Positions 42,554-54,523 are shown, numbered from the stretch's first letter. The stretch: DNA of 64,000 bases from Dyella sp. A6 (GCF_036320485.1 NZ_CP132911.1:2604001-2668000), one strand, 5' to 3'. Numbers and translations are program-made. Notes: generated from the sequence alone by a model not told the origin.

Positions 42554-43099
42554 ATGGATCAGGATGAGATCAAGGCGCTGGCGGTCAAACTGGCCGCATT
42601 CACGGATCTGCTGGAACAACGTGGCGACGAAGCCGTGCGTCAAACCGCACAGGCCGCGCAATCCATGGAGTATTCGGTGCAGCAGGCGAGTGCCGCCGCG
42701 GAACGCCTGACGGCGACGGCTGTCGCGGAATTCAAGCGCGCTGCCGCAAACCTGCTGACGGAAGGCCTGCGTCAACCGCTGGAAGAGGCAGGCCAGACCA
42801 TGCAGGCGGGAACGCGGAATATCCAGTCCGCGACCAGCGCATTGGAACGGCAGATGCAAGCACTGCAAAAAGTGCATGCGGCCAACGCGTGGAAGGCGTT
42901 TGTCGCTAGCGCGACAGCGTCCATCGTGGTGATCGCGGCAGCGGCCTACATCGGCATGCGCACGCATCAGGACATGATCCGTTCCGAATGGGTTGGCCTG
43001 GTCAATGCGGCGGTTGCGAGCGGCAAGCTGGCGCCTTGCGCGGAAGGTGGCGGCCTTTGCGCGAAGGTGAAGAATCGATGGATGCAACTCGCCCCGTAG
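42554..43099 (+). CDS. Coiled-coil, single-TM protein paired with the lipase
   Basis: The 181 residues are mostly helical, with heptad-like Ala/Gln/Glu repeats (about 5-110), one TM segment (about 115-135) and a short C-terminal domain with two cysteines, Cys162 and Cys169 (LCAKVK). A GAGGGAAG overlaps the lipase stop and serves ATG 42554, so the two are coupled. I recall similar coiled-coil/TM/LCA-type proteins next to DUF2235 genes in Xanthomonadales, but cannot confirm it here. Possible roles: adaptor for delivery or membrane-side partner. Confidence 0.6.
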   Translation: MDQDEIKALAVKLAAFTDLLEQRGDEAVRQTAQAAQSMEYSVQQASAAAERLTATAVAEFKRAAANLLTEGLRQPLEEAGQTMQAGTRNIQSATSALERQMQALQKVHAANAWKAFVASATASIVVIAAAAYIGMRTHQDMIRSEWVGLVNAAVASGKLAPCAEGGGLCAKVKNRWMQLAP

Positions 43100-43191
43100 C
43101 AGCGCAATGACTACGGTGCTCAGGATCGGAGAAGCAGGGAGTCTCCGAGCCACGCTGGCTGGCTGCCGGATAGCCGTGCCTCTGAACGTCA

Positions 43192-43307
43192 CGCTTCACC
43201 CCGCACTTCAGCATCACCAGTGCCGAGGTCGACCCGACCGGATCGTGGCGCACGTGCGCAGCGCGCTGCTGGAAGGCCTCCGCAGGACGGAAAGCAGGGC
43301 CGCCTGA
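43192..43307 (+). pseudogene. Decayed second copy of the aminotransferase 3' end
   Basis: These 116 bases align with 38809-38919, the last 111 bases of the class III aminotransferase gene, including the stop. The copy has a net five-base insertion just after the GAGGTCGAC stretch that shifts the frame, and about a dozen substitutions. It reads as IVAHVRSALLEGLRR in its last part against IVAHVRHALLEGPRK in the gene. No upstream part of the gene is present. It defines the right edge of the island. Confidence 0.85.
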
Positions 43308-43522
43308 AACGGCCTCGGCGTCGATTGGCGCCCGAAATAGGAATTATCTAGTCGAAGTGCGTCGCACCCGGCCGGTGCGTTTCTGCATGCAGTACACGGC
43401 CATCCTGAGTGCCTGAACACCCCCCTTATCCATCGTGCGGCGCAGCTATCGCTGAACCGCCGCGCAGGCATAGACTGCATCGGCCGGCACATCCGCCGGT
43501 CCATCTTCAGGAGGAAGCACCC

Positions 43523-43873
43523 ATGACCATGCGACTCAGCCTGCTTGCCGCCAGCGCCGTACTGGCGCTCGCCACCGTCTCTGCCCATGCGGCGCCGACC
43601 GGCAAGAAACTCACTGCGCAACAGCAGCGTATGGCCGAATGCAGCCACCAGTCCAAGGGCAAGAAGGGTGCCGAGCACAAGGCATTCATGAGCGCCTGTC
43701 TGAAGGGCAAGAGCATGAGCAGCACGGCTCACTCGAAAATGGCTGCCACCAGCAGCAGCAAGAAAATGGCGCAGCGCGAGAAGATGAAGGCCTGTAATGT
43801 CGAGGCCAAGACCAAGTCGCTGAAGGGCGCCGCGCGCAAGACCTTCATGAGCAGCTGCCTCAAGGGGCACTGA
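43523..43873 (+). CDS. PsiF-family exported small protein
   Basis: A 116-residue protein with a signal peptide (hydrophobic 6-18, cleavage after AHA) and two PsiF repeats: [16 protein letters not shown]...FMSACLKG and [18 protein letters not shown]...FMSSCLKG, each with a Cys pair. PsiF was named as phosphate-starvation induced in E. coli; its function is unknown. An AGGAGGAAG precedes ATG 43523. A strong terminator follows the stop, so it is a single-gene unit. Confidence 0.88.
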   Translation: MTMRLSLLAASAVLALATVSAHAAPTGKKLTAQQQRMAECSHQSKGKKGAEHKAFMSACLKGKSMSSTAHSKMAATSSSKKMAQREKMKACNVEAKTKSLKGAARKTFMSSCLKGH

Positions 43874-43893
43874 CCCGCGTCGCATTCGATCTG

Positions 43894-43925
43894 GGGCGTC
43901 GCCAGTCCGGCGGCGCCCTTTTTTT
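43894..43925 (+). terminator. Intrinsic terminator after the PsiF-family gene
   Basis: A ten-base-pair stem (43894-43903 with 43909-43918, one G-T pair, five-base loop) is followed by seven T residues. Confidence 0.9.
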
Positions 43926-43992
43926 GTTGCCACCGGGCACCTGCCTCGCGCCAGCCGCTATGCTTTGGGTCACTCACCCAGCGAGCAGCGCC

Positions 43993-44634
43993 ATGAAGAT
44001 CGTCGAGGTCCGCCACCCCCTGATCCGCCACAAACTCGGCCTTATGCGCCGCGCCGGCATCAGCACCAAGGAATTCCGCGAACTGGCGTCCGAGGTGGCC
44101 TCACTGCTCACCTACGAAGCCACGCAGGATCTCGAAACCGTCGAGGAAACCATCGAAGGCTGGGCCGGGCCAGTCAGTGTGCAGCGGATCAAGGGCAGGA
44201 AGATCACCATCGTGCCGATCCTGCGCGCAGGCCTGGGCATGCTGCCGGGCGTACTGGAGCTGATTCCCGCCGCCAAGGTCAGCGTGGTGGGCCTGCAGCG
44301 TGACGAAGAAACGCTGCAGCCGATCGCCTACTACGAAAAGCTAACCGGCCGCATGGACGAGCGCATCGCACTGATCGTCGACCCGATGCTCGCCACCGCG
44401 GGCACCCTGGTCGCCACCGTCGACATGCTCAAGGCTGCCGGCTGCACCCGCATCAAGGGGCTGTTTCTGGTCGCCGCGCCGGAGGGCCTGAAGCGGATCG
44501 AGGCGGCGCACCCGGACATCGAGATCTATACCGCGTCGATCGACGAACGCCTCAACGAAGTGGGCTACATCCTGCCTGGCCTCGGCGATGCCGGCGACAA
44601 GATCTTCGGCACCAAGCAACTGGCCGGCGACTGA
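43993..44634 (+). CDS. upp: Uracil phosphoribosyltransferase
   Basis: Salvages uracil to UMP with PRPP. The 213 residues include the PRPP-binding loop [13 protein letters not shown] (about 128-140), [18 protein letters not shown] and the C-terminal uracil-binding [21 protein letters not shown] 43993 gives the typical [16 protein letters not shown]-terminus. Monocistronic, between a terminator and a convergent peptidase gene. Confidence 0.96.
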   Translation: MKIVEVRHPLIRHKLGLMRRAGISTKEFRELASEVASLLTYEATQDLETVEETIEGWAGPVSVQRIKGRKITIVPILRAGLGMLPGVLELIPAAKVSVVGLQRDEETLQPIAYYEKLTGRMDERIALIVDPMLATAGTLVATVDMLKAAGCTRIKGLFLVAAPEGLKRIEAAHPDIEIYTASIDERLNEVGYILPGLGDAGDKIFGTKQLAGD

Positions 44635-44684
44635 CCGGCAGCGCTGCGCCGGCCGCGACGTTCATCACACCGCGGCCCGGAAGC

Positions 44685-45662
<978 letters not shown>

Positions 45663-45698
45663 CTATGACCGCGCAGGTTATCACGCACGCTGCTGAGC

Positions 45699-47087
45699 TC
45701 AGTCGTCGGCGAACAGCTTGCCCGGGTTGAGGATGCCGTTCGGATCGAACACCGTGCGCACGCCGCGCATCAACGCGATTTCCGCTGCGCTGCGCGTGCT
45801 GCCGAGATAGGGCTTCTTGACCAGGCCGATGCCGTGCTCGGCGGAAATGCTGCCGCCGTGCTCCTGCAAGGTCGCTGCCAGCAGCTTGGTCACGTGCTCG
45901 CACTGGGTGATGAATTCCGCATCGGCCATGGCCTCCGGCTTGAGCACGTTGATGTGCAGATTGCCGTCGCCGATATGGCCGAACCAGACCACCTCGATCT
46001 GCGGATATTCGCGCGCCAGCAAGGCCTGCATCGCGTGCAGGAAACCGGGCACGGCGCCGATCCGCACCGACACGTCGTTCTTGTAGGGACGATGCGGCGC
46101 CAGACTTTCGGTAATACCCTCGCGCAGGCGCCACAGCGCCGCGGCCTGGGCCTCGCTCTGCGCGATCACCCCGTCGCTGACCCAGCCCTGCTCGACGCAA
46201 TGACCGAAGACATCAAGCGCGCGATCCGTAGCCGCCTCGTCCTGTGCGTCAAACTCGGTGACCACGTAATAGGGGTGGTCGCCGTCGATCGCACGCTGCG
46301 CGCCATGCGCCAGCACGTGCCTGAGCGCCACGTCGGTGAAGAATTCGAATGCCTGCAATGACAGTTTCGCGCGGAACGCAGCGAACACCTGCATCAACGC
46401 ATCCATGTCCGGCAGGGCCAGCAGCATCACCTGCGAGGGCGGCGGCGGATCGGTGAGCTTCAGGGTGGCCTCGACCACGATGCCCAGAGTGCCCTCGGAA
46501 CCGACCATCAGCTGACGGAAGTCGTAGCCGCTGGAGTTCTTCACCAGGCTGCGATTGAGTTCGAGCAGCTCGCCATTGCCGGCCACCACCTTGAGACCGG
46601 CGATCCACTCGCGGGTATTGCCATAGCGGATCACCCGAATGCCGCCGGCATTGGTGGCAATGTTTCCGCCGATGGAACAGGAGCCGCGCGCGGCGAAATC
46701 CACCGGATAGATCAGGCCGTGCTCGCGTGCCGCGGCATGCACGGCCTCCAGCGCGATGCCCGGCTGCACGGTCAGCGTACGGTCGACCGCATCGAACCCA
46801 AGCACGCGGTTCATCCGCTCCAGGCTCACCACCAGTTCACCGTGTGCCGCCACCGCCCCACCGGACAGACCGGTACGGCCGCCCGAGGGCACCAGGGCCA
46901 CCTCATGCTCGTTCGCCCAGCGGACGATGGCCTGCACCTCCTCGATGCTGGCCGGCAGCGCCACAGCGCAGGGCGCTGGGGTCCAGCGCCGGGTCCAGTC
47001 TCGACCGTAATGCTCCAGATCGCCGGCATCCGCAAGCAACCGCAAGCCGGGCAAGCGGCGGGAAAGATCCTCCAGGGGGTGGTTCAT
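45699..47087 (-). CDS. FAD-linked D-2-hydroxyacid dehydrogenase, D-2-hydroxyglutarate dehydrogenase-like
   Basis: A 462-residue flavoprotein of the VAO/PCMH family. PSGGRTGLSGGAVA binds FAD, CSIGGNIATNAGG and MVGSEGTLGIV complete the cofactor site, and HIGDGNLHINVLKPE plus EHGIG hold the catalytic His and metal ligands. ATG 47087 is chosen since the upstream frame enters the serA promoter. It is divergent from serA. SerA makes D-2-hydroxyglutarate as a by-product, and in Pseudomonas this dehydrogenase re-oxidises it, so the arrangement supports that activity. Confidence 0.85.
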   Translation of the reverse strand: MNHPLEDLSRRLPGLRLLADAGDLEHYGRDWTRRWTPAPCAVALPASIEEVQAIVRWANEHEVALVPSGGRTGLSGGAVAAHGELVVSLERMNRVLGFDAVDRTLTVQPGIALEAVHAAAREHGLIYPVDFAARGSCSIGGNIATNAGGIRVIRYGNTREWIAGLKVVAGNGELLELNRSLVKNSSGYDFRQLMVGSEGTLGIVVEATLKLTDPPPPSQVMLLALPDMDALMQVFAAFRAKLSLQAFEFFTDVALRHVLAHGAQRAIDGDHPYYVVTEFDAQDEAATDRALDVFGHCVEQGWVSDGVIAQSEAQAAALWRLREGITESLAPHRPYKNDVSVRIGAVPGFLHAMQALLAREYPQIEVVWFGHIGDGNLHINVLKPEAMADAEFITQCEHVTKLLAATLQEHGGSISAEHGIGLVKKPYLGSTRSAAEIALMRGVRTVFDPNGILNPGKLFADD

Positions 47088-47120
47088 GGTGACTCCGTCT
47101 ACGTTATGACGAGACTGCCA

Positions 47121-47139
47121 TTTGGATGTCCAAACGTCC
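47121..47139. promoter_or_regulatory. Tandem 8-bp boxes between the flavoprotein gene and serA
   Basis: GGATGTCC (47124-47131) and AAACGTCC (47132-47139) are adjacent 8-bp units sharing A at position 3 and GTCC at the end. They resemble MetJ met-boxes (AGACGTCT) at five and six of eight positions. The first lies inside a perfect inverted repeat, TTTGGA-TG-TCCAAA (47121-47134). Operator identity is inferred. Confidence 0.4.
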
Positions 47140-47197
47140 AGTGCTGCAACGCCGCAGTTCTGGCATAGTGGGGAGTATTCCTCGCCCAGAGACCGCC

Positions 47198-48430
47198 ATG
47201 AAAACCTCATTCCCCAAGCAAGACATCCGTGTACTGCTGCTGGAAGGCGTGAGCCAGACCGCCGTGGACACCTTCGAGCGGGCCGGCTACACGCAGATCG
47301 AATACCACAAGAAGTCGCTGCCTGAAGACCTGCTGAAGGAGCGCATCGCCGAAGCGCACTTCGTGGGGCTGCGCTCGCGCACCCAGCTCACCGACGACGT
47401 GCTGCAGCACGCGCGACGGCTGATCGCGATCGGCTGCTTCTGCATCGGCACCAACCAGGTAGCGCTGGGCACCGCCGAGCGGATGGGCATTCCGGTGTTC
47501 AACGCCCCCTATTCGAACACCCGCAGCGTGGCCGAACTGGTGATCGCCGAAGCCATCATGCTGCTGCGTGGCATCCCGCAGAAGAGCGCGCAGTGCCATC
47601 GTGGCGGCTGGAGCAAGTCGGCCGTCGGCAGCTTCGAGGCACGCGACAAGGTGCTCGGCATCATCGGCTACGGTCATATCGGCACCCAGGTGGGTGTGCT
47701 CGCCGAAAGCATGGGCATGCGGGTGATCTACCACGATGTCGAGACCAAACTGGCACTGGGCAATGCCCGCCCGGCCGACAGCCTCGACGACCTGCTGCAG
47801 CGTGCCGACGTGGTGACCCTGCACGTGCCCGAAACGCCGTCCACGCGGATGATGTTCGGCGCGAAGGAAATCGCCGCGATGCGCAAGGGCGCGATGCTGA
47901 TCAACGCCTCGCGCGGCAGCGTGGTGGATATCGATGCACTGGCCGCGGCGCTTCGCTCGGAGCACCTGGCCGGCGCCGCGGTCGATGTTTTCCCGGTCGA
48001 GCCCAAGGGCAACGGCGATCCGTTCGTGTCAGCGCTGGTCGGGCTGGACAACGTCATCCTTACCCCGCATATCGGCGGCAGCACGCTGGAAGCTCAGGAC
48101 AACATCGGCATCGAAGTGGCCAGCAAGCTGGTGCGCTACAGCGACAACGGCTCGACCCTGTCGGCGGTGAACTTCCCCGAGGTATCGCTGCCGGAGCACT
48201 CGCGCAGCCGTCGCCTGCTGCACATCCACAAGAATGTGCCGGGCGTGCTGTCGCGCATCAACGAGCTGTTCTCGGCCGGCAACATGAATATCGACGCGCA
48301 GTTCCTGCAGACCGACGCGGAAGTGGGCTACGTGGTGATCGATGTGGCCGCCGACGAAGTACAGGCCAACGCCCTGAAGGAACAACTGGCGGCGATTCCG
48401 GGCACGCTGCGCAGCCGCGTGCTGTACTGA
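47198..48430 (+). CDS. serA: D-3-phosphoglycerate dehydrogenase
   Basis: First enzyme of serine synthesis, oxidising 3-phosphoglycerate. 410 residues as in the E. coli-type enzyme. The NAD motif LGIIGYGHIGTQVG is near residue 152, the catalytic His lies in LTPHIGGST, and a C-terminal ACT domain (about 335-410, KNVPGVLSRINELF) provides serine feedback. ATG 47198 matches the family start; the longer frame runs back into the promoter. Divergent from the D-2-hydroxyglutarate dehydrogenase-like gene. Confidence 0.96.
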   Translation: MKTSFPKQDIRVLLLEGVSQTAVDTFERAGYTQIEYHKKSLPEDLLKERIAEAHFVGLRSRTQLTDDVLQHARRLIAIGCFCIGTNQVALGTAERMGIPVFNAPYSNTRSVAELVIAEAIMLLRGIPQKSAQCHRGGWSKSAVGSFEARDKVLGIIGYGHIGTQVGVLAESMGMRVIYHDVETKLALGNARPADSLDDLLQRADVVTLHVPETPSTRMMFGAKEIAAMRKGAMLINASRGSVVDIDALAAALRSEHLAGAAVDVFPVEPKGNGDPFVSALVGLDNVILTPHIGGSTLEAQDNIGIEVASKLVRYSDNGSTLSAVNFPEVSLPEHSRSRRLLHIHKNVPGVLSRINELFSAGNMNIDAQFLQTDAEVGYVVIDVAADEVQANALKEQLAAIPGTLRSRVLY

Positions 48431-48491
48431 CGCCGGCCGATCGCAGAAGCCTTTGGCGCGCCCTGCCCCAGGGCGCCGCTCAAGTCATTCC

Positions 48492-48535
48492 CGTGGGATG
48501 CCGATACCGCTGTACATTCGGTATCCCACGGTTTT
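48492..48535 (+). terminator. Terminator-like hairpin between serA and the chemotaxis receptor
   Basis: A 12-bp stem (48492-48503 with 48519-48530, one G-T pair, 15-base loop) is followed by GTTTT, ending four bases before the receptor ATG. A smaller alternative stem GATACCG/CGGTATC shares the right arm. It likely ends serA and may also shape the receptor's leader. Confidence 0.55.
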
Positions 48536-48538
48536 CCC

Positions 48539-50140
48539 ATGAGTTTTCGTTTTCGTGACCTTCGTATCGGTCTCCGGCTTGCCCTGCTCGGCCTGATCAT
48601 GCTGCTGGCCACCGCCCTGGTTGCCCTCGGCGGCTGGCGGGGCCTTGCCCGCACACATAACCTGCAGCAGGTATCCGCGCGCACCGCTGCCGCCTATGCC
48701 AAAGCGGTCGACACGGCCCGCCTGGCACAGGTCGACTTCAAGAAGCAGGTACAGAACTGGAAAGACACCCTGCTACGCGGCGCCAATCCGGCCGACTTCG
48801 GCAAGTATCACGGCGACTTCATGAGACGCAGCAAGGCGGTGGACGCCGACCTTGAATCGCTTAAGAAACAGATGCTTGCACTCGGCCTCGACGCCAAGGG
48901 CGTCGACGCGGCACTGGCCACGCACGCCGTGCTGCAGAAGCGCTACGACGACGCGTTGCAGCACTTCGACCGGAACAAACCGGACAGCGTCCACGTCGTG
49001 GACTCCCTGGTCAAGGGCATGGACCGTCCTCCAACGGACGCCATTGATGCACTCGTCGCGGGTATGAAGAAGCAGGCCGCCAGAACGATCCACCAGATCG
49101 ACCTGCAGAGCCAGCAGGCCTATCGCAGCGCCTCGACGCTGCTGGTCGCGGTGGCGCTCTGCGCGCTGATCGCCTGCAGTCTGCTGATCTGGCTGCTGGC
49201 CTACAGCATCACGGCACCGATCGGACGTGCCGTCAAAGTCGCCAGGGCCGTGGCCGGAGGCGACCTGCGGACGCGGATACAGGCAGACAGTCGCGACGAG
49301 ACCGGCCAGTTGCTGGAAGCCCTCGACAGCATGATCGGCCAGTTGTCCGGGGTCGTCGGTTCGATCCGCAAGGGGTCGCAGGAAATTTCCCTTTCCACGC
49401 GCCAGATCGCCAGCGGCAACCAGGACCTCTCCGCCCGCACCAGCGAGCAGGCCGCGGCGCTCGAGGAAACCACCGCATCGATGCAGGAATTCACCGGCAG
49501 CGTCAACGCCAATGCCACACGTGCGCATGAAGCGAGCCGGCTCGCCACTTCGGCATCGGACGTGGCGCGCCAGAGCGGCATGGCGATGAGCGAGGCCGTG
49601 GACGCCATGTCGCAGGTGCAGGGCGTATCCAGCCGCATCAACGAGATCACCGAGACCATGGCGCGTATCGCCAGCCAGACCCACATCCTGGCACTGAACG
49701 CCGCGGTCGAGGCCGCCCGGGCCGGCGAGGCCGGCAAGGGCTTCAACGTGGTCGCGTCCGAGGTGCAGGCGCTTGCGCGCAGCTCGCGTTCGGCCTCCGA
49801 CGAGATCAAGGCCCTGATCGAGGAATCGGTCACCATCATCGACGGCGGGACACGCATGCTCGGCCATGCCGAATCGATGGTCGGCAAACTGCTGGACAGT
49901 GTCGGCGAAGTGGCCGGCACCGTCGGGTCGATCTCCTCGCAAAGCCAGGAACAGGCTTCAGGTATCCAGCAGGTGAATCGCGCCATCAGCCAGATGGACG
50001 AAGTCACCCAGAGCAATGCCGCCCTGGTCGAACAGGCCGCAGCGGCGGCTGACGCCGTGCAGGTCCGCGCCAGCGCACTGGTCGAAAGCGTCGCCTTCTT
50101 CAAAGTCAACGACGATACAGCCCAGGCCAAGGCCGCCTGA
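48539..50140 (+). CDS. Methyl-accepting chemotaxis protein
   Basis: Transmembrane chemoreceptor of 533 residues. TM1 (about 10-33), a four-helix-bundle periplasmic sensor (about 34-195), TM2 (about 198-220), a HAMP domain, then the signalling hairpin with [24 protein letters not shown] tip at about 375-395 and methylation segments on both sides. There is no C-terminal CheR pentapeptide. No clear Shine-Dalgarno precedes ATG 48539, which directly follows the hairpin. Ligand unknown. Conserved [15 protein letters not shown] [13 protein letters not shown] supports a functional signalling domain. Confidence 0.93.
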   Translation: MSFRFRDLRIGLRLALLGLIMLLATALVALGGWRGLARTHNLQQVSARTAAAYAKAVDTARLAQVDFKKQVQNWKDTLLRGANPADFGKYHGDFMRRSKAVDADLESLKKQMLALGLDAKGVDAALATHAVLQKRYDDALQHFDRNKPDSVHVVDSLVKGMDRPPTDAIDALVAGMKKQAARTIHQIDLQSQQAYRSASTLLVAVALCALIACSLLIWLLAYSITAPIGRAVKVARAVAGGDLRTRIQADSRDETGQLLEALDSMIGQLSGVVGSIRKGSQEISLSTRQIASGNQDLSARTSEQAAALEETTASMQEFTGSVNANATRAHEASRLATSASDVARQSGMAMSEAVDAMSQVQGVSSRINEITETMARIASQTHILALNAAVEAARAGEAGKGFNVVASEVQALARSSRSASDEIKALIEESVTIIDGGTRMLGHAESMVGKLLDSVGEVAGTVGSISSQSQEQASGIQQVNRAISQMDEVTQSNAALVEQAAAAADAVQVRASALVESVAFFKVNDDTAQAKAA

Positions 50141-50168
50141 CGCCCTACCCGGCGCCACGACAAAAAAC

Positions 50169-50195
50169 AAAAACGGCGCCGCAGGGCGCCGTTTT
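50169..50195. terminator. Bidirectional intrinsic terminator
   Basis: An eight-pair stem ACGGCGCC/GGCGCCGT (50173-50180 with 50185-50192) has an A-run before and a T-run after, so it works in both directions. It serves the chemotaxis receptor on the plus strand and the tRNA gene on the minus strand. Confidence 0.85.
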
Positions 50196-50212
50196 CATGT
50201 TTCCCAGCTGAT

Positions 50213-50289
50213 TGGTCGGGGCGGCCGGATTCGAACCGACGACCCTTTGCCCCCCAGGCAAATGCGCTACCAGGCTGCGCTACGCCCCG
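50213..50289 (-). tRNA. tRNA-Pro(GGG)
   Basis: A 77-base gene with a CGGGGCG acceptor start paired with CGCCCCG and an encoded CCA end. The D-arm (GCGCAGCCTGGTAGCGC), the anticodon stem TTTGC/GCAAA with seven-base loop CTGGGGG (anticodon GGG) and the T-arm with GGTTCGAATCC are all present. Confidence 0.97.
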
Positions 50290-50341
50290 ACGAAACAGTG
50301 AGCTGGCAAGTCTAGCAGCTCGAACAACTCCTGCGGAAGAC

Positions 50342-50698
50342 TCAGCGCTTCAGCAGGCTCAGCACTTCCTCGAGCTCCATCCGTACCTGGCGCACGATCT
50401 GATGCGACATGCTCGCCTCCATGCGGGCCTGCGGGCCTTCCAGCCGCGCGCGGGCACCGGTGATGGTGAAACCTTCGTCGTACAGCAGCGAGCGGATCTG
50501 GCGGATCATCAGCACATCATGGCGCTGGTAATACCGGCGGTTGCCGCGACGCTTGACCGGGTTCAGCGCGGGGAATTCCTGTTCCCAGTAGCGCAGGACA
50601 TGCGGCTTGACCCCGCAAAGCTCGCTGACCTCACCGATGGTGAAGTAGCGCTTCGCCGGAATGGCTGGCAGTTCGGTGTTATTCCCTTGGTCCAGCAT
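50342..50698 (-). CDS. MerR-family transcriptional regulator
   Basis: A 118-residue single-domain MerR protein: the winged helix [20 protein letters not shown] (about 18-37) and [19 protein letters not shown], then a helical C-terminus. It has no metal-binding cysteine set. The start overlaps ihfA by 20 bases; this ihfA-merR order is common in gammaproteobacteria. Regulated genes unknown. Confidence 0.92.
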   Translation of the reverse strand: MLDQGNNTELPAIPAKRYFTIGEVSELCGVKPHVLRYWEQEFPALNPVKRRGNRRYYQRHDVLMIRQIRSLLYDEGFTITGARARLEGPQARMEASMSHQIVRQVRMELEEVLSLLKR

Positions 50699-50978
50699 AG
50701 CTCTCGACTCGCACCTTGAGTTTTTGCCCGGGTCGGAACGTCACCACTCGACGGGCGGAGATCGGAATCTCTTCGCCGGTCTTGGGATTACGCCCGGGAC
50801 GCTGGTTTTTCTCGCGCAGGTCGAAATTGCCGAAGCCCGACAGCTTCACCTGCTCCCCCCGTTCCAAGGCTTCGCGCACCACTTCGAAATAAGCGTCTAC
50901 GAATTCCTTGGCTTCCCGCTTGTTGAGGCCCACCTCTAGAAACAGGCGCTCGGCCATCTCCGCCTTGGTCAGCGCCAT
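50679..50978 (-). CDS. ihfA: Integration host factor alpha subunit
   Basis: DNA-bending protein, partner of IhfB. 99 residues with the HU/IHF signature [20 protein letters not shown] and [14 protein letters not shown]-terminus. ATG 50978 is one base from the pheT stop and fixed by family length. It is in the pheST-ihfA-merR block. Confidence 0.97.
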   Translation of the reverse strand: MALTKAEMAERLFLEVGLNKREAKEFVDAYFEVVREALERGEQVKLSGFGNFDLREKNQRPGRNPKTGEEIPISARRVVTFRPGQKLKVRVESYAGPRE

Positions 50979-50979
50979 C

Positions 50980-53358
50980 TTATCCTCGCAATCGTGCCAT
51001 GCATGTCTTCTCCAACGCCGTGACCGCGTCACGCACGAACCGGTCCGCGTCTTCGTCGGTAAGCGTGCGTGATGCGTCCTGCAAAATCAAGCCCATAGCG
51101 AGACTCTTGCGCCCGTTTTCGACGCCCTTGCCGCTGTAGCGATCGAACAGGCAGAGTTCCTTGAGCACATCGCCAAGGGTGCTGCGAACCGCCCCCTCGA
51201 TCCGTGACCAGCTCATCTGTTCGGGCACTTCCACCGCGATATCGCGGCGGACCGAGGGGAAACGCGGCACCGCCTGCGCCTGCGGCAGGCGACGGGCCAG
51301 CAGCGGCTCCAGCGCCACTTCGAGCACATGGGCATCAGGCCCGAGGTCGAGCGACTTGGCCAACTGTGGATGCAATGCGCCCAGGTAGCCCACGGTCACA
51401 TCGTCGCGCACGATCCGCGCCCCGCGCCCCGGATGCAGCCAGCCGGGCAGGTCGTCGGCTTCGAGGCGCCAGCTGTGCGGCTCGCCGCCCCAGGCGATCA
51501 GCGCGTCCAGGTCACCCTTGAGGTCGTAGAAGTCCAGCGCACGGGCGGGTTCGCCCCACTGTTCGGTACGGGCGGAGCCACAGGCGGCGATGGCCAGACT
51601 GGGCGTTTCCAGCGGCGGATCGCCGGCCGCGAACACCCGCGCCACCTCGAACAGGCGGACCCGTTCCTGCTGACGCGCGCGGTTGCGGCGCAGGGCCTCG
51701 ATCAGGCCCGGCAGCAGCGAGGGGCGCATCACCGCCAGATCGGCCGACAGCGGATTGGCCAGCGGCACGCCCTGCCCGTCCAGCCCCCAGCGCCCCAGCA
51801 GTTCGGGCGCGACAAAGGACAGATTCACCGCCTCGTAATAGCCACGCGCGGCAAGCTGTTCGCGCAACGCCAGCTCGCCGATGCGCGCCTCCGGTTCGAT
51901 CGCCAGGGCCAGGGCACCGTCCGGAGTCGCAGTCGGAATCCGGTCATAACCGAAAATACGCGCCACTTCCTCGATCAGGTCCTCTTCGCGCTCGATGTCG
52001 AAACGGCTGCTCGGGGCGATCACCTGCCAGCCCTCGGTGGCCGCCGTCACCTGCATGCCCAGCGCGGTGAAGATGCGCTCGACTTCGGCATCGGCAACGT
52101 CCACGCCCAGCACGCGACGCAGGCGTGCGCGGCGCAACGGCACAGCCACCGGCCGCGGCAGGTCGGCCGGGTTCTCGGCAACCAGCACGGGACCGGCCTT
52201 GCCGCCAGCGATCGCCAGCAGCAGCTCGGTGGCACGCTCCAGCGCGCGCTGCGGCAACGCGGGATCGACCCCGCGCTCGAAGCGGTGCGAAGCATCGGTA
52301 TGCAGGCCTAGCTTGCGCGCACGCCCCATGATCGCGGCCGGCGCGAAATGTGCCGCCTCCAGGAAGACATTGTGCGTGGCATCGGTGACACGCGAATCGA
52401 ATCCGCCCATCACGCCGGCCACCGCCAGGGCCTTGCTGTCGTCGGCGATCAACAGGAAGCCCTGGTCAAGCGCAGCCTCGCTGCCATCAAGCAGCTTCAA
52501 CGACTCGCCTGCGCGCGCATGGCGCACCACGATATCGCCCTGCAGTGCATCGTTGTCGAAGGCATGCAGTGGCTGCCCCAGTTCCAGCATGACGTAGTTG
52601 GTGACGTCGACCACGGCACTGATCGGGCGCAGTCCGGCACGACGCAGCCGTTCGGCCAGCCACAGCGGCGTCGGTGCCGTCGCGTCGATACCTTCCACGA
52701 CACGGCCCAGGTAGCGCGGCGCATCCTTGCCGGCCTCGAGGCGGATGCCGCGCCGCGCCGTACCGGTGACCGATGCCGCGCCCTGTTCGGCAGCCTTAAC
52801 CCGGCTGCCGAACAGGGCTGCCACGTCGTGGGCCAGGCCATGTAGACCCAGGCAGTCGGGCCGGTTCGGCGTGAGCTTCAGTTCGATGCTGGCATCGGGC
52901 AACCCCAGGTAGGTGGCCAGCGATTGGCCGACCGGCGCATCGTGCGGCAGCTCCAGCAGACCGGACGCATCGTTGTCGATGCCCAGCTCCTTCGCCGAGC
53001 ACAGCATGCCCGACGACTCCACGCCACGCAGCTTGGCGGCCTTGATCGCAATACCGCCCGGCAGGCTGGCACCGACCATCGCCAACGGCACCTTGATGCC
53101 GACGCGTGCATTCGGCGCGCCGCACACGATCTGCAGCGGCTCGCCCTGCCCTGCATCCACCTTGCAGACCTGCAGGCGATCGGCCTGTGGATGCTTCTCG
53201 GCAGCGACGATCATCGCCACTACCACGCCGTCGAGCTGTTCGCCCAGCGGGGTCAGTTCTTCCACTTCCAGCCCGGCCATGGTCAGGGCGTGGGCCAGCT
53301 CGGCGCGGCTGGCAGTGATGTCGACCAGCTCGCGCAACCAGTTTTCGGAAAATTTCAT
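50980..53358 (-). CDS. pheT: Phenylalanyl-tRNA synthetase beta subunit
   Basis: Beta subunit of the PheRS heterotetramer, 792 residues. An N-terminal tRNA-binding OB domain ([20 protein letters not shown]), B3/B4 editing domain, B5 domain and C-terminal anticodon-binding FDX-ACB domain ([15 protein letters not shown]) occur in order. ATG 53358 gives [11 protein letters not shown]; the 28 residues upstream in the frame lie at the pheS end and are not family-like. Confidence 0.97.
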   Translation of the reverse strand: MKFSENWLRELVDITASRAELAHALTMAGLEVEELTPLGEQLDGVVVAMIVAAEKHPQADRLQVCKVDAGQGEPLQIVCGAPNARVGIKVPLAMVGASLPGGIAIKAAKLRGVESSGMLCSAKELGIDNDASGLLELPHDAPVGQSLATYLGLPDASIELKLTPNRPDCLGLHGLAHDVAALFGSRVKAAEQGAASVTGTARRGIRLEAGKDAPRYLGRVVEGIDATAPTPLWLAERLRRAGLRPISAVVDVTNYVMLELGQPLHAFDNDALQGDIVVRHARAGESLKLLDGSEAALDQGFLLIADDSKALAVAGVMGGFDSRVTDATHNVFLEAAHFAPAAIMGRARKLGLHTDASHRFERGVDPALPQRALERATELLLAIAGGKAGPVLVAENPADLPRPVAVPLRRARLRRVLGVDVADAEVERIFTALGMQVTAATEGWQVIAPSSRFDIEREEDLIEEVARIFGYDRIPTATPDGALALAIEPEARIGELALREQLAARGYYEAVNLSFVAPELLGRWGLDGQGVPLANPLSADLAVMRPSLLPGLIEALRRNRARQQERVRLFEVARVFAAGDPPLETPSLAIAACGSARTEQWGEPARALDFYDLKGDLDALIAWGGEPHSWRLEADDLPGWLHPGRGARIVRDDVTVGYLGALHPQLAKSLDLGPDAHVLEVALEPLLARRLPQAQAVPRFPSVRRDIAVEVPEQMSWSRIEGAVRSTLGDVLKELCLFDRYSGKGVENGRKSLAMGLILQDASRTLTDEDADRFVRDAVTALEKTCMARLRG

Positions 53359-53377
53359 CGTGTATGCCCTAGCCGGT

Positions 53378-54433
<1,056 letters not shown>

Positions 54434-54523
54434 CTATTGCGCCGACGCCACGTCCGAATCGGACGGCCGGAAATACGGACGCCGGATGCGCCTGGCCCAA
54501 TAAAACCTGCCCAATGAAATGCC

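Noticed and set aside
43107..43307. 66-codon ORF downstream of the coiled-coil protein as a new small gene
   Set aside because: Its 3' part is the decayed copy of the aminotransferase end; the 5' part has no coding signs or Shine-Dalgarno.
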